Positions 1 through 10,011 of a stretch of 64,000 nt of DNA are shown piece by piece. The notes beneath the pieces are model-generated. The model saw only the letters and a program-made list of their open reading frames with translations, ran no database searches and was not told the origin of the DNA. This DNA is from Siniperca chuatsi. Its lineage: Eukaryota; Chordata; Actinopteri; Centrarchiformes; Sinipercidae. The number at the start of each line of letters is the position of its first letter. The first letter of the stretch is position 1. The position numbers and the translations under genes were made by a program. Location: assembly GCF_020085105.1 (NCBI RefSeq), contig NC_058047.1, positions 18,574,501 to 18,638,500 of the forward strand, written 5' to 3'.

Positions 1-450
1 CACGCCTGTCTGAAGCTGTTAGCCACTGGCTGTCAGTAGCTAGCTGGGCTTAATGTTGTCTGAGCTGCGGCTGGGTCGGGATGGGTCCATCCATCGGGGG
101 GGTGGGGGGCAGCTACTTTGTGTTGGCGGAGTGAGGGTGACAGGGGAAAAAGGCATCCAGTAAGGCAGTGGGCGGTTATGATTAATGACTGTGGTTTGAT
201 TATTGCCACCATATTTTTTTCAATTCAGCCTTTTACAAGGTCATGTTATCTTAAATATAAAGCCTCTGCCTCTTCTTGGTACTCTCAATCTGTCCCTCTA
301 CAAGAATGTATATCTACAAATGGGGGACAAATTAAAGGAAAAACCAACATAAAGTTTCTTAATAAGATGAGTGACCAATATATATTGGCCTGAACAGCTT
401 AAGTGCACTTTGGGATAGATTCTATATCATTCTTCCAAAAGACATTCCCT
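1..450. other. Gene-free upstream flank, no recognised element
   Basis: AT-rich non-coding DNA upstream of foxe3. A short G-run lies near 97-110. The one open frame (118-393) has no recognisable domain and codon use like random sequence. I see nothing else to annotate before the transposase remnant that starts near 451. Confidence 0.5.
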
Positions 451-579
451 CATTTGGTATTTTGTTGATGGTGGTGGAAAACAGTGTCAAGCAATCTGGT
501 CCAAAATCTCCCAAAGGGGTTTAATTAGGGTGAGATCTGGTGATTATGAAGACCATGTATTTTTATACTCAAACCATTC
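451..579 (-). pseudogene. Tc1/mariner-like transposase C-terminal remnant
   Basis: Read on the minus strand, this segment gives EWFEYKNTWSS, a stop, then SPDLTLIKPLWEILDQ, a second stop, and a PPPSTKYQM-like tail. The SPDLNPIE-LWEIL block is the signature around the last catalytic acidic residue of Tc1/mariner (IS630-family) DDE transposases. Here the usual N-P-I-E has become T-L-I-K, so the catalytic glutamate position is lost, and there are at least two in-frame stops. It is therefore a dead fragment. No terminal inverted repeats were recognised around it. The family assignment comes from motif memory; only the C-terminal ~40 residues are visible. Confidence 0.6.
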
Positions 580-1590
580 AGTGACCCTCTAACCCTGTTA
601 TGGCACTCCTTTATTCAGGTTTTCCTTTCATCTGTTACCTGTCTGTAGCCTAAGCCCTCAGGTTATTAAATGTGCATGCAACACGATGACATTATCAGCC
701 TGCCTAGCTGGGCTCAGTCCAGACATCGTATCATTTACAACAGTCCACAATACCTCTCCCATGTTGTTAAAAGTGATGGTAGCAGGTCACCTACATGTGT
801 AGCTTGTGATTAACTTCAAACCTCTATTTATCAATTAGAGGCACTATCACATGCTTGTATTTAAAGGGTGTTGTCTGCATGCCGATTGTGTGCAGAACTG
901 TGTTTTGACTTAAAAATCCATAAGATAATACCTCTCCTCTCTGGCCAGGGGACTGTTTGATTATCACTCTTCAAAAATGAAAATGAAATGAGGGGATATT
1001 TACTTTTCTACCCCAAAAGCTTTGATAGCTCAATTGCTTGTTTTCAGTGGCTTGTTATTATTTTTCAATTGGTGGATTGGCTGTTGGGTTTGCAGTAGCA
1101 CAGAGCAGCTCTGTGAGTGTTGTTTCTGCCCTGGATATACACAAAGCTGTCAGTGAAAGCCGGGAGAGAACAGCAGAGAGACAGACAGAGAGAGACAGAA
1201 CGGGTCATCAATAAATCTGTTAGTGTCTCAAACATTAAAAGCTACATCTAATAGAGTTCCAGTATGGTTTAACACATCACTAAGTCATGCTTTATGGGTA
1301 ATTACTATGATCTATATAGGCTACCCAATACTTTTTCTGGCCTATGTGATACCATGGACATTGAGGTGATAAAAGGCCTTTTCAAAACAAAGTATTTTTA
1401 TCAACTAAATCCTAAAATCCCTTTGTGAAAACTGACATCTGAGTAGGACACAAAAGTAATTACTATAAGAATATAACATAAAGAAATACTAAAAACTCCA
1501 TAACTGTACAATCATGTGATTCTACTGGCAAATGGGTTATCATGGGGAAGAGGGATATTAAAATGTTCTTTTGGGTTTTGTCCTCGTGCT
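580..1590. other. Upstream intergenic region of foxe3
   Basis: Non-coding, AT-rich, with ATTA/TAAT motifs and an AGAGACAGACAGAGAGAGACAGA purine run near 1176-1198. This is where proximal enhancers of foxe3 would be expected, but I can point to no single site with confidence. Confidence 0.35.
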
Positions 1591-1598
1591 TCCATCGT

Positions 1599-1640
1599 CA
1601 CTGGCGAGCCAGTGGCGTCATTCCTGCCCTGCTTTATAAA
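1599..1640 (+). promoter_or_regulatory. foxe3 core promoter: palindrome plus TATA box
   Basis: A TTTATAAA box lies at 1633-1640, about 190 bp upstream of the foxe3 start codon, which predicts a transcription start near 1663-1670 and a 5' UTR of roughly 165 nt. Nineteen bases upstream of the box is the perfect palindrome CACTGGC-GA-GCCAGTG (1599-1614), followed by a GCGTCA half-site. The palindrome resembles closely spaced inverted NFI half-sites, but the 2-nt spacing is not the NFI consensus (5 nt). Promoter assignment is inferred from position and motif only. Confidence 0.55.
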
Positions 1641-1831
1641 ACTGTCAACGCCTTTCTCTCACCTGGACTGACACACACCACCCCAAACACCAGGGAAGGA
1701 CAGGGGCTATATTTGGCCAGAGCAGGGGATCAGTCACTGGTAGAATACGCACCTAACTTCTTGTGTATTTCACGGGCATTTTCCCCAGCTGATCATTTCG
1801 ACCAAAAGAAGATCATTACATTGTTTCTTTT

Positions 1832-3079
1832 ATGAATCTTGCAAATTATTCTTACTTCTCTGGCATGTGCAACATGACCGCTGAGACGCAGCACTCGCCT
1901 GCCGAGGCGAGTCCTGTTGTCATGTCTCCAAATGTGAGCCTGGACTCATCGCTGCCTCCGCCGCCTCTGATGCTGCAGGCCCGGTCAAAGGACAATGTTT
2001 TGATCAAGTCTGAGCCCCGGGGGAACAGTCCAAACACGGATGATGGAGCCGCTCTGGGGCAGACTGAGGAGCACCTGCCCACCGGGAGCCGCCGGAGGAA
2101 GAGGCCCGTCCAGAGGGGGAAACCTCCCTACAGCTACATCGCTCTCATCGCCATGGCCATTGCCAACTCTCCCGAGAGAAAGCTCACCCTGGGGGGCATT
2201 TATAAGTTTATCATGGAGCGGTTTCCTTTCTACAGGGAGAACTCCAAGAAGTGGCAAAACTCCATCCGCCACAACCTCACCCTCAACGACTGTTTTGTGA
2301 AGATCCCCCGGGAGCCCGGCAGACCAGGTAAAGGCAACTACTGGACTTTGGACCCCGCCGCTGAGGACATGTTTGACAACGGGAGCTTTTTGAGGAGAAG
2401 GAAAAGATTCAAGCGCACAGATGTGAGCACCTACCCCGGCTACATGCAAAGCTCCAGCGCGTTCACCCCAACTCCAATGGGCAGGCCCTCGTACCCTAAC
2501 ACCCTGTACGCTGGGATAGGGTCTGGTTATGGCTCTCAGCTGACTGCCACATCCCCGCATCCGGGCATGCTCCATCACTACCAGACCTCCGCCGGGGTCG
2601 GTCAAGGACAGTCGCGCATGTTCAGCATCGACAACATCATCAGCCAGCAGACGGTGGTGCAGGGTGGCCCAGGGGGAGAGCTCAACTCCCAAGCGCTGGG
2701 GCTGGGCGCAGGTGACCTGGGCTCCATGACCTCCAGCTGCTCGGTCACCGGCACCGACCCGTCTGCGTGCTTCCAGACCCAGACTGTCAACCCCTCAGCG
2801 AACATGCTGAGCAGAAACAGCGGGAACCTCACATCCAACCTGGCTGCCGGGTACCCGTACTCCTCTTCGGCCTCTCCTCCAAACCTGCCCACCATGACCC
2901 AGTCCGGTTTCTCAGGGAGCTCTCAAGTGTACTGCTCCGGCAACCGGCTGGCCCTGCGCCCGGGCTCCTGCGCCGAGCACACAGAGCAGCTGCTGGGCCT
3001 CTCCAGCCCCATGAACTCCTACAACAACACCTACATGAGACAGGCCAACTTTGCGTCAGGGTTAGAGCGGTATATGTGA
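1832..3079 (+). CDS. foxe3: Forkhead box protein E3 (lens forkhead transcription factor)
   Basis: A 415-residue, intronless forkhead transcription factor that would act in the nucleus. Residues ~84-95 are a basic stretch ([12 protein letters not shown]) leading into the forkhead domain at about 96-190. The domain contains [13 protein letters not shown], the recognition helix [13 protein letters not shown] (141-153) and the closing [10 protein letters not shown] nuclear-localisation segment. HNLTLNDCF (threonine, not serine), GGIYKFI and [14 protein letters not shown] are FoxE-class features. An eh1-type FSIDNII motif is at 264-270, and a SUMO-consensus IKSE at 58-61. The C-terminus ends LERYM. 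FoxE3 is chosen over FoxE1 because foxd2 follows 7 kb downstream in the same direction, as in tetrapods. In vertebrates FoxE3 maintains lens epithelium. The start at 1832 has a poor Kozak context; Met12 (1865) and Met15 (1874, A at -3) are alternatives. It is longer than the human protein (319 aa) through its C-terminal half, which lacks the alanine/proline runs of mammals. Confidence 0.9.
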   Translation: MNLANYSYFSGMCNMTAETQHSPAEASPVVMSPNVSLDSSLPPPPLMLQARSKDNVLIKSEPRGNSPNTDDGAALGQTEEHLPTGSRRRKRPVQRGKPPYSYIALIAMAIANSPERKLTLGGIYKFIMERFPFYRENSKKWQNSIRHNLTLNDCFVKIPREPGRPGKGNYWTLDPAAEDMFDNGSFLRRRKRFKRTDVSTYPGYMQSSSAFTPTPMGRPSYPNTLYAGIGSGYGSQLTATSPHPGMLHHYQTSAGVGQGQSRMFSIDNIISQQTVVQGGPGGELNSQALGLGAGDLGSMTSSCSVTGTDPSACFQTQTVNPSANMLSRNSGNLTSNLAAGYPYSSSASPPNLPTMTQSGFSGSSQVYCSGNRLALRPGSCAEHTEQLLGLSSPMNSYNNTYMRQANFASGLERYM

Positions 3080-3565
3080 AACAGTATTTGCCCAAAAAGG
3101 TCCTAATTAATTATAGGCTAGTCCCATATTAAAGGAATTTGCCCTCAATGAGTTCGTATGAGATGAAACACAATAGGTCTGGTAACACAATATAAAAAGA
3201 ACCCTATCAGAATATTATTGGGAAGTAATATAAATGTCTTAAATTACCTACTATTATGTCATAATAGACTCATTAAACGACAGATTTATAAGTTCCTGTA
3301 AGAAATTCGGTGATTCCTTTTTGCCGAGAACAGAAACGATGACACAAAATGACCGAGCCTCATGATAAAACATTCCTATTTTAAAAGGTGTAAAGCCATT
3401 TAGATCCGTTTGACACATTCCATGACTGTATCTCAGAGAGTTTAATGTGTTTTATTGTGCCACATTTCGTTCATATGTGTTTTAGAGTTTGTTTTGAAGT
3501 TTACATGTGTTTGTTTTATCATCCAAGTCTTTCATGTAAATAGTTTGTTGATGTATAAAAACTTT

Positions 3566-3638
3566 ATTAAAAGAAAAGAGTGTTATCATTGCTGACGACA
3601 GGTCGCCTGAAATAAATTCATTTTTACAGTAAAATAAA
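3566..3638 (+). terminator. foxe3 polyadenylation signals
   Basis: Downstream of the foxe3 stop the sequence is AT-rich 3' UTR-like DNA with three possible hexamers: ATTAAA at 3566-3571, AATAAA at 3611-3616 and AATAAA at 3633-3638. The last is followed by a GT/T-rich stretch (GTGTTCTTTATTTG), as expected of a downstream element. A 3' UTR of roughly 500-570 nt would result. This is a motif-based inference. Confidence 0.5.
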
Positions 3639-3659
3639 CGTGTTCTTTATTTGCGACAA

Positions 3660-5640
3660 TTCAAATCTTTTTGTCCTAACCTGCAGTTTAGGACATGTAC
3701 GCTATCAATCAGTAGAAAGAGTTTTTTTTTTTTAATTAATCCATAAATACAGCTCAGTCAAATTGATAACATGAGTGTCCTCATTTAGAACTGATGCAGA
3801 CTGTATTCTATTATTAATATTTGAAGATGTTTAAGACCAAACCAGCTCAAAAATATGTCCTGGATTCATTTCTTAATTTGTAACAATCAGTCATGAAATC
3901 ACACTTGAGAGAAATTTTAATATTGCCCTCTTAGTAAAACAAAACTAGATTATAAATTAAGTGTTGGGTTGGGCCATATGTTGTGAAGGATCATAGTTCA
4001 AATATATTTTTTTTATCTTATACTAACACAAGGTAAACATAAACTTAGCAGCACTGATGTAATTTAAAAGCCTAAATGTATTTTTATTATAGCTAAAATG
4101 TGTTTTAACGTACAAATGAGATACAATTCAGACACAACGTACAAATCAACATTTAGACACAATGATAATCTAAAGATAAAGAGAGGGTTATTCATCATCA
4201 TCAGCACACATGAATTAAGAAACAAAAAATAAATTAAATACAAAAAATCAAGGTTAGGAATAATTAATTTAACTTGTCATAACCACTCAAACAGTGTACA
4301 AATAAAGCACAAATGATGCAAAGTGTTCACATCTATTTAGCTGTAACTGGGTTTAAAATCTGCAATACAGGCCTTCTAGTCAAAACTATATTGTACCAAC
4401 AACACAATGCCTAAGTAAAGGATGTTGTATGAATCGCTTTACACTTTAGTCTGTTACATCTTCAGTGTTTCTATAGAAATAATCCTGATTACAGTTTAAT
4501 TTGTAGGTTGACGGGCTAATTTGTTTTTCCTCATACTTAATTCCTTAATTTTTAATTCCACCATATAAAGTATTTATTCAGAATGTTAATGTTAATTAAT
4601 TTAAGTAGTCTCTTTCCCTTTTTAAATTCAAATACTTTGTTACTTGTGAAATTGGTGTTTTAAGTCAGTTTTAAGTTCCTAAAAATATTTTTTGATTCAA
4701 GGGTGTGTATGAACATGTAACACATACTCTTTCAGTGCTCATTCACTATTTCTCTCAGTATCAAAAATAACAAATCTGCTCATTGTTCACTGGTTATTAT
4801 CAACTATATTACTAGCTAGTAGTCATTCAGATTTTAATTTTGACTTTCTCTGTTAGTGTTCTGTTGAAATGAGGTTCAATTTTGTTGTTCAAAAAGTTGT
4901 TCAAAAACAAAGTACAACTCACAAAAATAATTCAAAGAGATAGAGAAAGAAACAAAGAGAGAGACACAAAACTGTATTAAAAAATACTATTAATCGTAAT
5001 AAAATGCTCTAAGTTTGTTTTTGCTCAGGTTATGAAAGCTTCCAGCTATCAATAACACAGCTATGCCTTTGTATGTATAACTCGCTAGACAGCTAACGGC
5101 CAGATGGAAGTTACATGTTAGGACTATTACTATTAATGTAAGGTCCTCATGGCTGCACTTCCTGGTCTGATATTGAGGCCCTTAAACACTGCATCTATAC
5201 TACACTACTAATCAGCTATTGATCAAAGGGGCAGATGCAGGTTATGCTACAATTTCTGTGGGGGCCCATGATACAATCAGTGCTAGTGTAAGGACTGTAT
5301 TATATTCAAACTACTGCAGTCCCAGCTACTGTTCTTCCTACCTGTTGCAGGAACTGCGGTACATTTTGCCTCAGGGCCACCTAGTGGGTCAGTCTAACCA
5401 TGCACATGATCATACATGGGGCCGAAGCAGTTAGCATTGGCCCGGTTGTTCGGTTTGAGGACAGTCTCTGATAAGTGGGACAGCATGTTAATAAAGACCA
5501 AACAGTAAGCCCAACTGCCTTTAAAAAAAAAATCTACATCCACATATTTCATGACCTGGGAGCGTTACAGATCTTTTAAAGCAGTTAGTCAGCATGGTCA
5601 AATTCAAAGTGTAGGCCTGCTCATAACCATCTAAACCTCA
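3660..5640. other. AT-rich intergenic DNA between foxe3 and foxd2
   Basis: Strongly AT-rich, with short A and T runs and AAATTAA/TTAATTA motifs. No open frame resembles a protein, and I recognise no repeat family. It could include homeodomain-binding enhancer sequence, but nothing is specific enough to call. Confidence 0.4.
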
Positions 5641-5651
5641 TCACTCCTGTT

Positions 5652-5702
5652 TAATACAACAACTGTTTGTTCAGTACCAGTGAACAAACAGTTGTTGTAT
5701 TA
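5652..5702. repeat. Perfect 22-bp-arm inverted repeat (hairpin)
   Basis: Arms at 5652-5673 and 5681-5702 are exact reverse complements (TAATACAACAACTGTTTGTT… on the left) separated by a 7-nt loop. A further partial direct copy of the left arm (CAACATCTGTTTGTTCACTT) follows at about 5704-5723. It may be the palindromic core of a small MITE or a recent inverted duplication. The 51-nt size and perfect pairing are not typical of a microRNA precursor. Confidence 0.8.
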
Positions 5703-5753
5703 GACAACATCTGTTTGTTCACTTAAAGAATCAAACAGGTTAAAAACTTTCCA

Positions 5754-5767
5754 CCACTAGATGGAAG
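5754..5767 (+). promoter_or_regulatory. CTCF-like motif
   Basis: CCACTAGATGGAAG matches 13 of 14 positions of the CCASYAGRKGGCRS core of the vertebrate CTCF motif. It lies between foxe3 and foxd2. Motif match only; occupancy is unknown. Confidence 0.3.
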
Positions 5768-7229
5768 CAAAAGCAAGATGTTCAGCCTGTGGGCTTGTTT
5801 TCACTCTCATAAGGATTTCACTTTGCAGTTTGTGAGTTTGTTGTGATTCTGATCAGTTACACTAATTCTGGTCAAAGGTCAGCAATGAAACTAAGGTAAG
5901 CAGATAATGATCTCTTGTGTTCCAGATGGTCGTTTTGTATCTACGATCAGTTGAATCAGGCATGATCTGAATTTTTTATTGTGTTTTGCTGTTTTTATTG
6001 CGTGAGGAAGCACTGTCGGACATTTAAGGTGTTCTGTGTTCATTTGTTCACACTTCAGTTTGTGATTTCCTCCTTTTCCCAGAATTGCTTTTGTTAATTG
6101 CCAGAGCCTCTGGCACCTTTTCTCTGGCCCAGAGAATGGGTATGAGTTTTCTGCACTAAGCTTTGGTTTTACATGAAGAGGGAAGGGCAATGGTAGCAAG
6201 AAAGCATAACTTTTTCCAGTTGAGAAAAGAACTGTACATGGATGAAACTGCTAATTGTTTGTGACTGTTGAGCATTGATGCAAAGAGGCAGTTTGTACAG
6301 AATCTGAGATGTCATTAAGAAGCTGTTAAAAGTTTGGCACTATATCAGTTTTTGTTTTTCATGCTGAATTAAATCTTTTTAGAATTACATGACAATAAAG
6401 TCACCTTTTCATGTGCACAACCTGGACTCAAGAATTATTAGGGGCTGACTTCAAAACTGGGACATTACCATTGACATTTCTAAATGAAAATGTTTATTCA
6501 ACAAAACTCACTGTGTTGGAAATATATCTGGCCAGTTGTCTGAAAAACAACAAAATGCAAAAACAACAAACATGCATCCAGAACTGCTTTTTAAAGAGAG
6601 CGTTTCTTCCTGCAACTCAATACAGCAGATAATCAAAACATCCAGGTGCTCCCTGTGGCATTTCTATCCATTCTTGGCTTCATTTTTTTTATTTTATATC
6701 ATGAGAGTTTTTGAACATTGTGTTGTCATGGCCTTGATGTTACAAATGATCTTATTCACTAATACTTTGTGATGAATTTAAAACATAGAATCACAAAGTC
6801 ACAGTGCAGTCTGCTCCCTTAACTTTAGGCCAAGTCCTATTAGTCTCTGTTTAGGACAGTTCTTTTCATTTAACCTCCTGGTGTTGCAAGATGCTTTATA
6901 ATGTTGATCTCACACTCTGTCTGAGAGCCAAATGCAAATCTAACAATGTCCTTAAGTATCGTAATGTAGGATACATGAATACTTGTGCACACACTTAACA
7001 ATTTATATAGGCTGCTTTATACTGCTCTGATATATTTTTAAAAAAAGACTATATTTCCATGTGAACGTGGGGCTACTGTATCTTATTAACAAGTAACTGC
7101 TAGTTAATAACTTGACTTTGAACTTAATTAGCCTCTTTCTCAAAATTTCAAATGTTTTACTATTTGCCCCATGTTTGTAGACACAGCACTGGCGTTTACT
7201 GTCATTGTTATTATTAGGCTACCTTAACA

Positions 7230-7243
7230 ACAGCAGAGGGCGC
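7230..7243 (+). promoter_or_regulatory. CTCF-like motif
   Basis: ACAGCAGAGGGCGC matches 13 of 14 positions of the CTCF core CCASYAGRKGGCRS, including the full AGAGGGCGC half. It sits about midway between foxe3 and foxd2, where an insulator between two differently expressed genes would make sense. Motif match only. Confidence 0.4.
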
Positions 7244-8159
7244 TTCAGCCCCACAAACGGCAATGACGAGAAACCCCTCCATCACGGATCATAAGAACCA
7301 AAACCCCATTGAACCTTTAGAAACTTGAAAAACTGAAATATCCTTCATATCCTAAATTTAACTAATTCGATAAGTTAAGTAAATAAAACATCGATTAAAT
7401 AATGCCTTTTCAGCCATATGTCATAACAAAATGAAATATGTGCTGCTACAATAACAAGAGTTGTAAATGAAAACACTATACATACACTTACTATAGGCCT
7501 CCTACACTCACAAAAAAAGTTTAAGAGGGTCATGTAGACCATCTTTTATTTACTGATTGTCAAACACAATATTGGCTACAGATGTTTAAAGATATCCCAA
7601 CACAGTATTAATCAACAAGTCTATAGGCATAAATAATAACAGTTTCCATATCCAGGTAAATCAGCTGTGGCCCGGGTTGTGGAAGACAATGTGAGAATAA
7701 ATAAATAGGCCTAAATAAATCAATCAATAAATAAATACAATGTGGACATTTTTTTTCATCCTATGGCGGCAAAACCTTCGACGAGTCTAGGAATTAGAAC
7801 AAAAAATATTTCATAATATAGGCTGCTCGTGACACCTGGAGAGAGTAATGTGTCGTGTCTGTCGGGCAGCTGTCAGGTGGGTCTCAGTGCGTCTATTTCA
7901 GATTTTAAAAGGCTTGACAGGCAGGTCAGAGAAGAGGACACACGGATCCGTCAGGGCTTCTGAGGGGTATTTAACAAGTTGCATGCTTGACTTGCACTTG
8001 ATTCCTCAGTGGAACAGTCATTTCCATCACCAAAGAAAAGGCATACATAAATAAACAAACAATACTCCGTTATTCCCTGACAAGCCACAAATGTAGTCTA
8101 TATTTAAACGCAATATATGTGACAATCTCTATGGTGCTTGACCCATAAGATGAATGGGG

Positions 8160-8500
8160 TGCTGATGTAAATCCATTACAATAACTCGGTGTTTCTGCAG
8201 CGTAATGAACTGGAATGTCAGCCTGCTCTGAATTAGCCCGCACACATTACAGACGCATTACACATTGTCATCTGCTGGCCTTTCACTCCTGACGAAGACG
8301 AATTGGAGCAGGTTGCAGCTGACTATACCCCTGTGCGCCCTTGTGAATTATGCAGAAAATGCAGATGAATAATGTTGTGACTTCTTGACAAGGAAAGGAC
8401 AAAACCCGTGAGAAGTGATCAGGGAATTAGGCTAATGGCCAAAACCTTTGAGGGGGAATTCAATCCGGCTAAATCCGCCTATTTATTAGAGAACACAGGG
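8160..8500. promoter_or_regulatory. Putative conserved enhancer block upstream of foxd2
   Basis: About 1.5 kb upstream of foxd2 the base composition becomes balanced and repeat-free. The block has many homeodomain-like cores (GAATTAGC, CATTACAG, GCATTACAC, AATTAGGCTAATGG) and two direct ATGCAGA octamer-like elements at 8350-8356 and 8359-8365. This texture is typical of teleost conserved non-coding elements. Conservation itself cannot be judged from one sequence. Confidence 0.3.
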
Positions 8501-9470
8501 AATAGTTTGTAGTCTGTTTATCTAACACCTTGAATAGTTAAACAAAAACTGGTGTAACAGATCAAAATGTTTCAAGTCAAAACAAAACTGTAAAATATGA
8601 ATTAAACGTGGAATGAAAATAGTGATAATGGGCCTATTTAGAATGTATTTATTCTAAAATTAATTTTTAGTTTAAAGGTTATAGGCGAAAATCTGATGTA
8701 TTTCATTTCTGAATTCAACAAATACATTGCGTTTGAAAAGGAACGAAATATAATAACACTATACTACTACTACTACTAATAATAATAATAATTTGATGAA
8801 CCATTGACTATTTGCATGTGGACTTTTTACATGTAGGCCTACATGTTTGTACGTTACACGGTTTGCTTTTAGGATTTGCCTTTCGACCTAAGTCATTATC
8901 TTTTTCTTCGATGGCCATTCTGAGCTTTACCTGCAAATATTTTTCTGAAATTTGTATAACTTAGGCTACTGTAATCACATTACATTAACAAATGGGGGAT
9001 TTGATTTGACTGTAAAAATATTGATATATGCTTTGCTTGTGTTTGTAGGCTATTTCATAAAGATCACAATCACCATCATCGGAGTACACCTACTTATCTC
9101 ACCTTACACTACAAAAAAAAGTCCATGTAATTGAGTCGCGTAACCTCATGTTTAGAAATAAAATCGCATTTTAAAAGATTAAATGAGGAATTTCATCGTT
9201 GGGCTGTAAGTGCGACAATTTTGTTTTTAATGCATTTTATCCATATTCCTATCTTTTAAAATAAATCGTCAATATATTGATAAAGCACAGAATAAAGGAG
9301 ATCTCCGACTATACTAAGTAAATGAAAAGTTGAATTTTTTAAAACAAGTTATGTAGAGGAACACCAGATACTTGTTTTTTTTTTTTATCGAAATATGATT
9401 TTAAGATTCAAAAGCAGATCCTTATATTACTTTTTGCAGGGTGACTTCGTCCAGTTCCTGGTAACAGTGA
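8500..9470. other. AT-rich foxd2 upstream region
   Basis: AT-rich DNA with an ACT/AAT trinucleotide run at about 8761-8792 (CTACTACTACTACTAATAATAATAATAAT) and T-runs near 9376. No coding potential and no repeat family recognised. Confidence 0.4.
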
Positions 9471-9476
9471 CTCAAA

Positions 9477-9506
9477 GACCACGTGATCAGCGTGGTCCTA
9501 TAAATA
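9477..9506 (+). promoter_or_regulatory. foxd2 core promoter: inverted repeat abutting TATA box
   Basis: A TATAAATA box is at 9499-9506, predicting transcription from about 9530 and a 5' UTR near 480 nt. Ending one base before the box is a perfect inverted repeat, GACCACG (9477-9483) and CGTGGTC (9491-9497), around a TGATCAG loop. The left arm also forms a CACGTG E-box with the loop (9479-9484). Direct contact between such a site and the TATA box is unusual and suggests a promoter-proximal regulator. This is inference from sequence. Confidence 0.6.
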
Positions 9507-9851
9507 CCTTTTGAGAGCTAAGGAGGATAGTGTGATAGTCTGGCTGGATACCTACCCAATCCTGTGCGTAAAAGATATTTTGGAAAGATACTTGGATATC
9601 CAAAAGTAGCTTTTTAAATGAACTACAACATAAACTGATCACAGACGGACACAATCGCATCTAAAGAAAACGCAGGTCCAGACTGGTGCCAGATCGATCG
9701 ATGATCTTTTGACTGTTTTTTTACGCCTGGAAACCAGAAGTTTTCTGCTCGGTGAGAACCTCGCACCGCCCTGCTTGACCAGCATCGGACGACCAGGAGT
9801 CGCCAAATCCACAGGTCAAAGAGTTATTTATCTTTTCAATAGATTCTAGCC

Positions 9852-9878
9852 ATGTGTGCATTCAGTAGTTGGAGATAA
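9852..9878 (+). CDS. uORF in the foxd2 5' leader (8 codons)
   Basis: An ATG at 9852 opens a short frame, MCAFSSWR, ending in TAA at 9876-9878, 133 bases before the foxd2 start. Its -3 base is C, so initiation would be weak. If transcription begins at the TATA box near 9500, this uORF lies in the leader and could lower foxd2 translation. It has no known function. Confidence 0.35.
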   Translation: MCAFSSWR

Positions 9879-10011
9879 AGCTGCAGCAAAAGTCTGGTGT
9901 GGTTGTAAGGGGGAGAGGGAGAGTGTGTGCGCGCACTCGCTCAGTAGCCTCACCGGACTAAAGGAGGAGGAAATCTGGGAGAGAGGGGGAAGAGAAGCGG
10001 CGTCTCCAAGG

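Noticed and set aside
1542..1835. 97-codon frame overlapping the foxe3 start
   Set aside because: It spans the predicted TATA box and leader in another frame and shows no domain.
9856..10011. N-terminal extension of the foxd2 open frame
   Set aside because: The extension begins with GTG, has no ATG before 10012, and FoxD proteins start MTL, so it is 5' leader.
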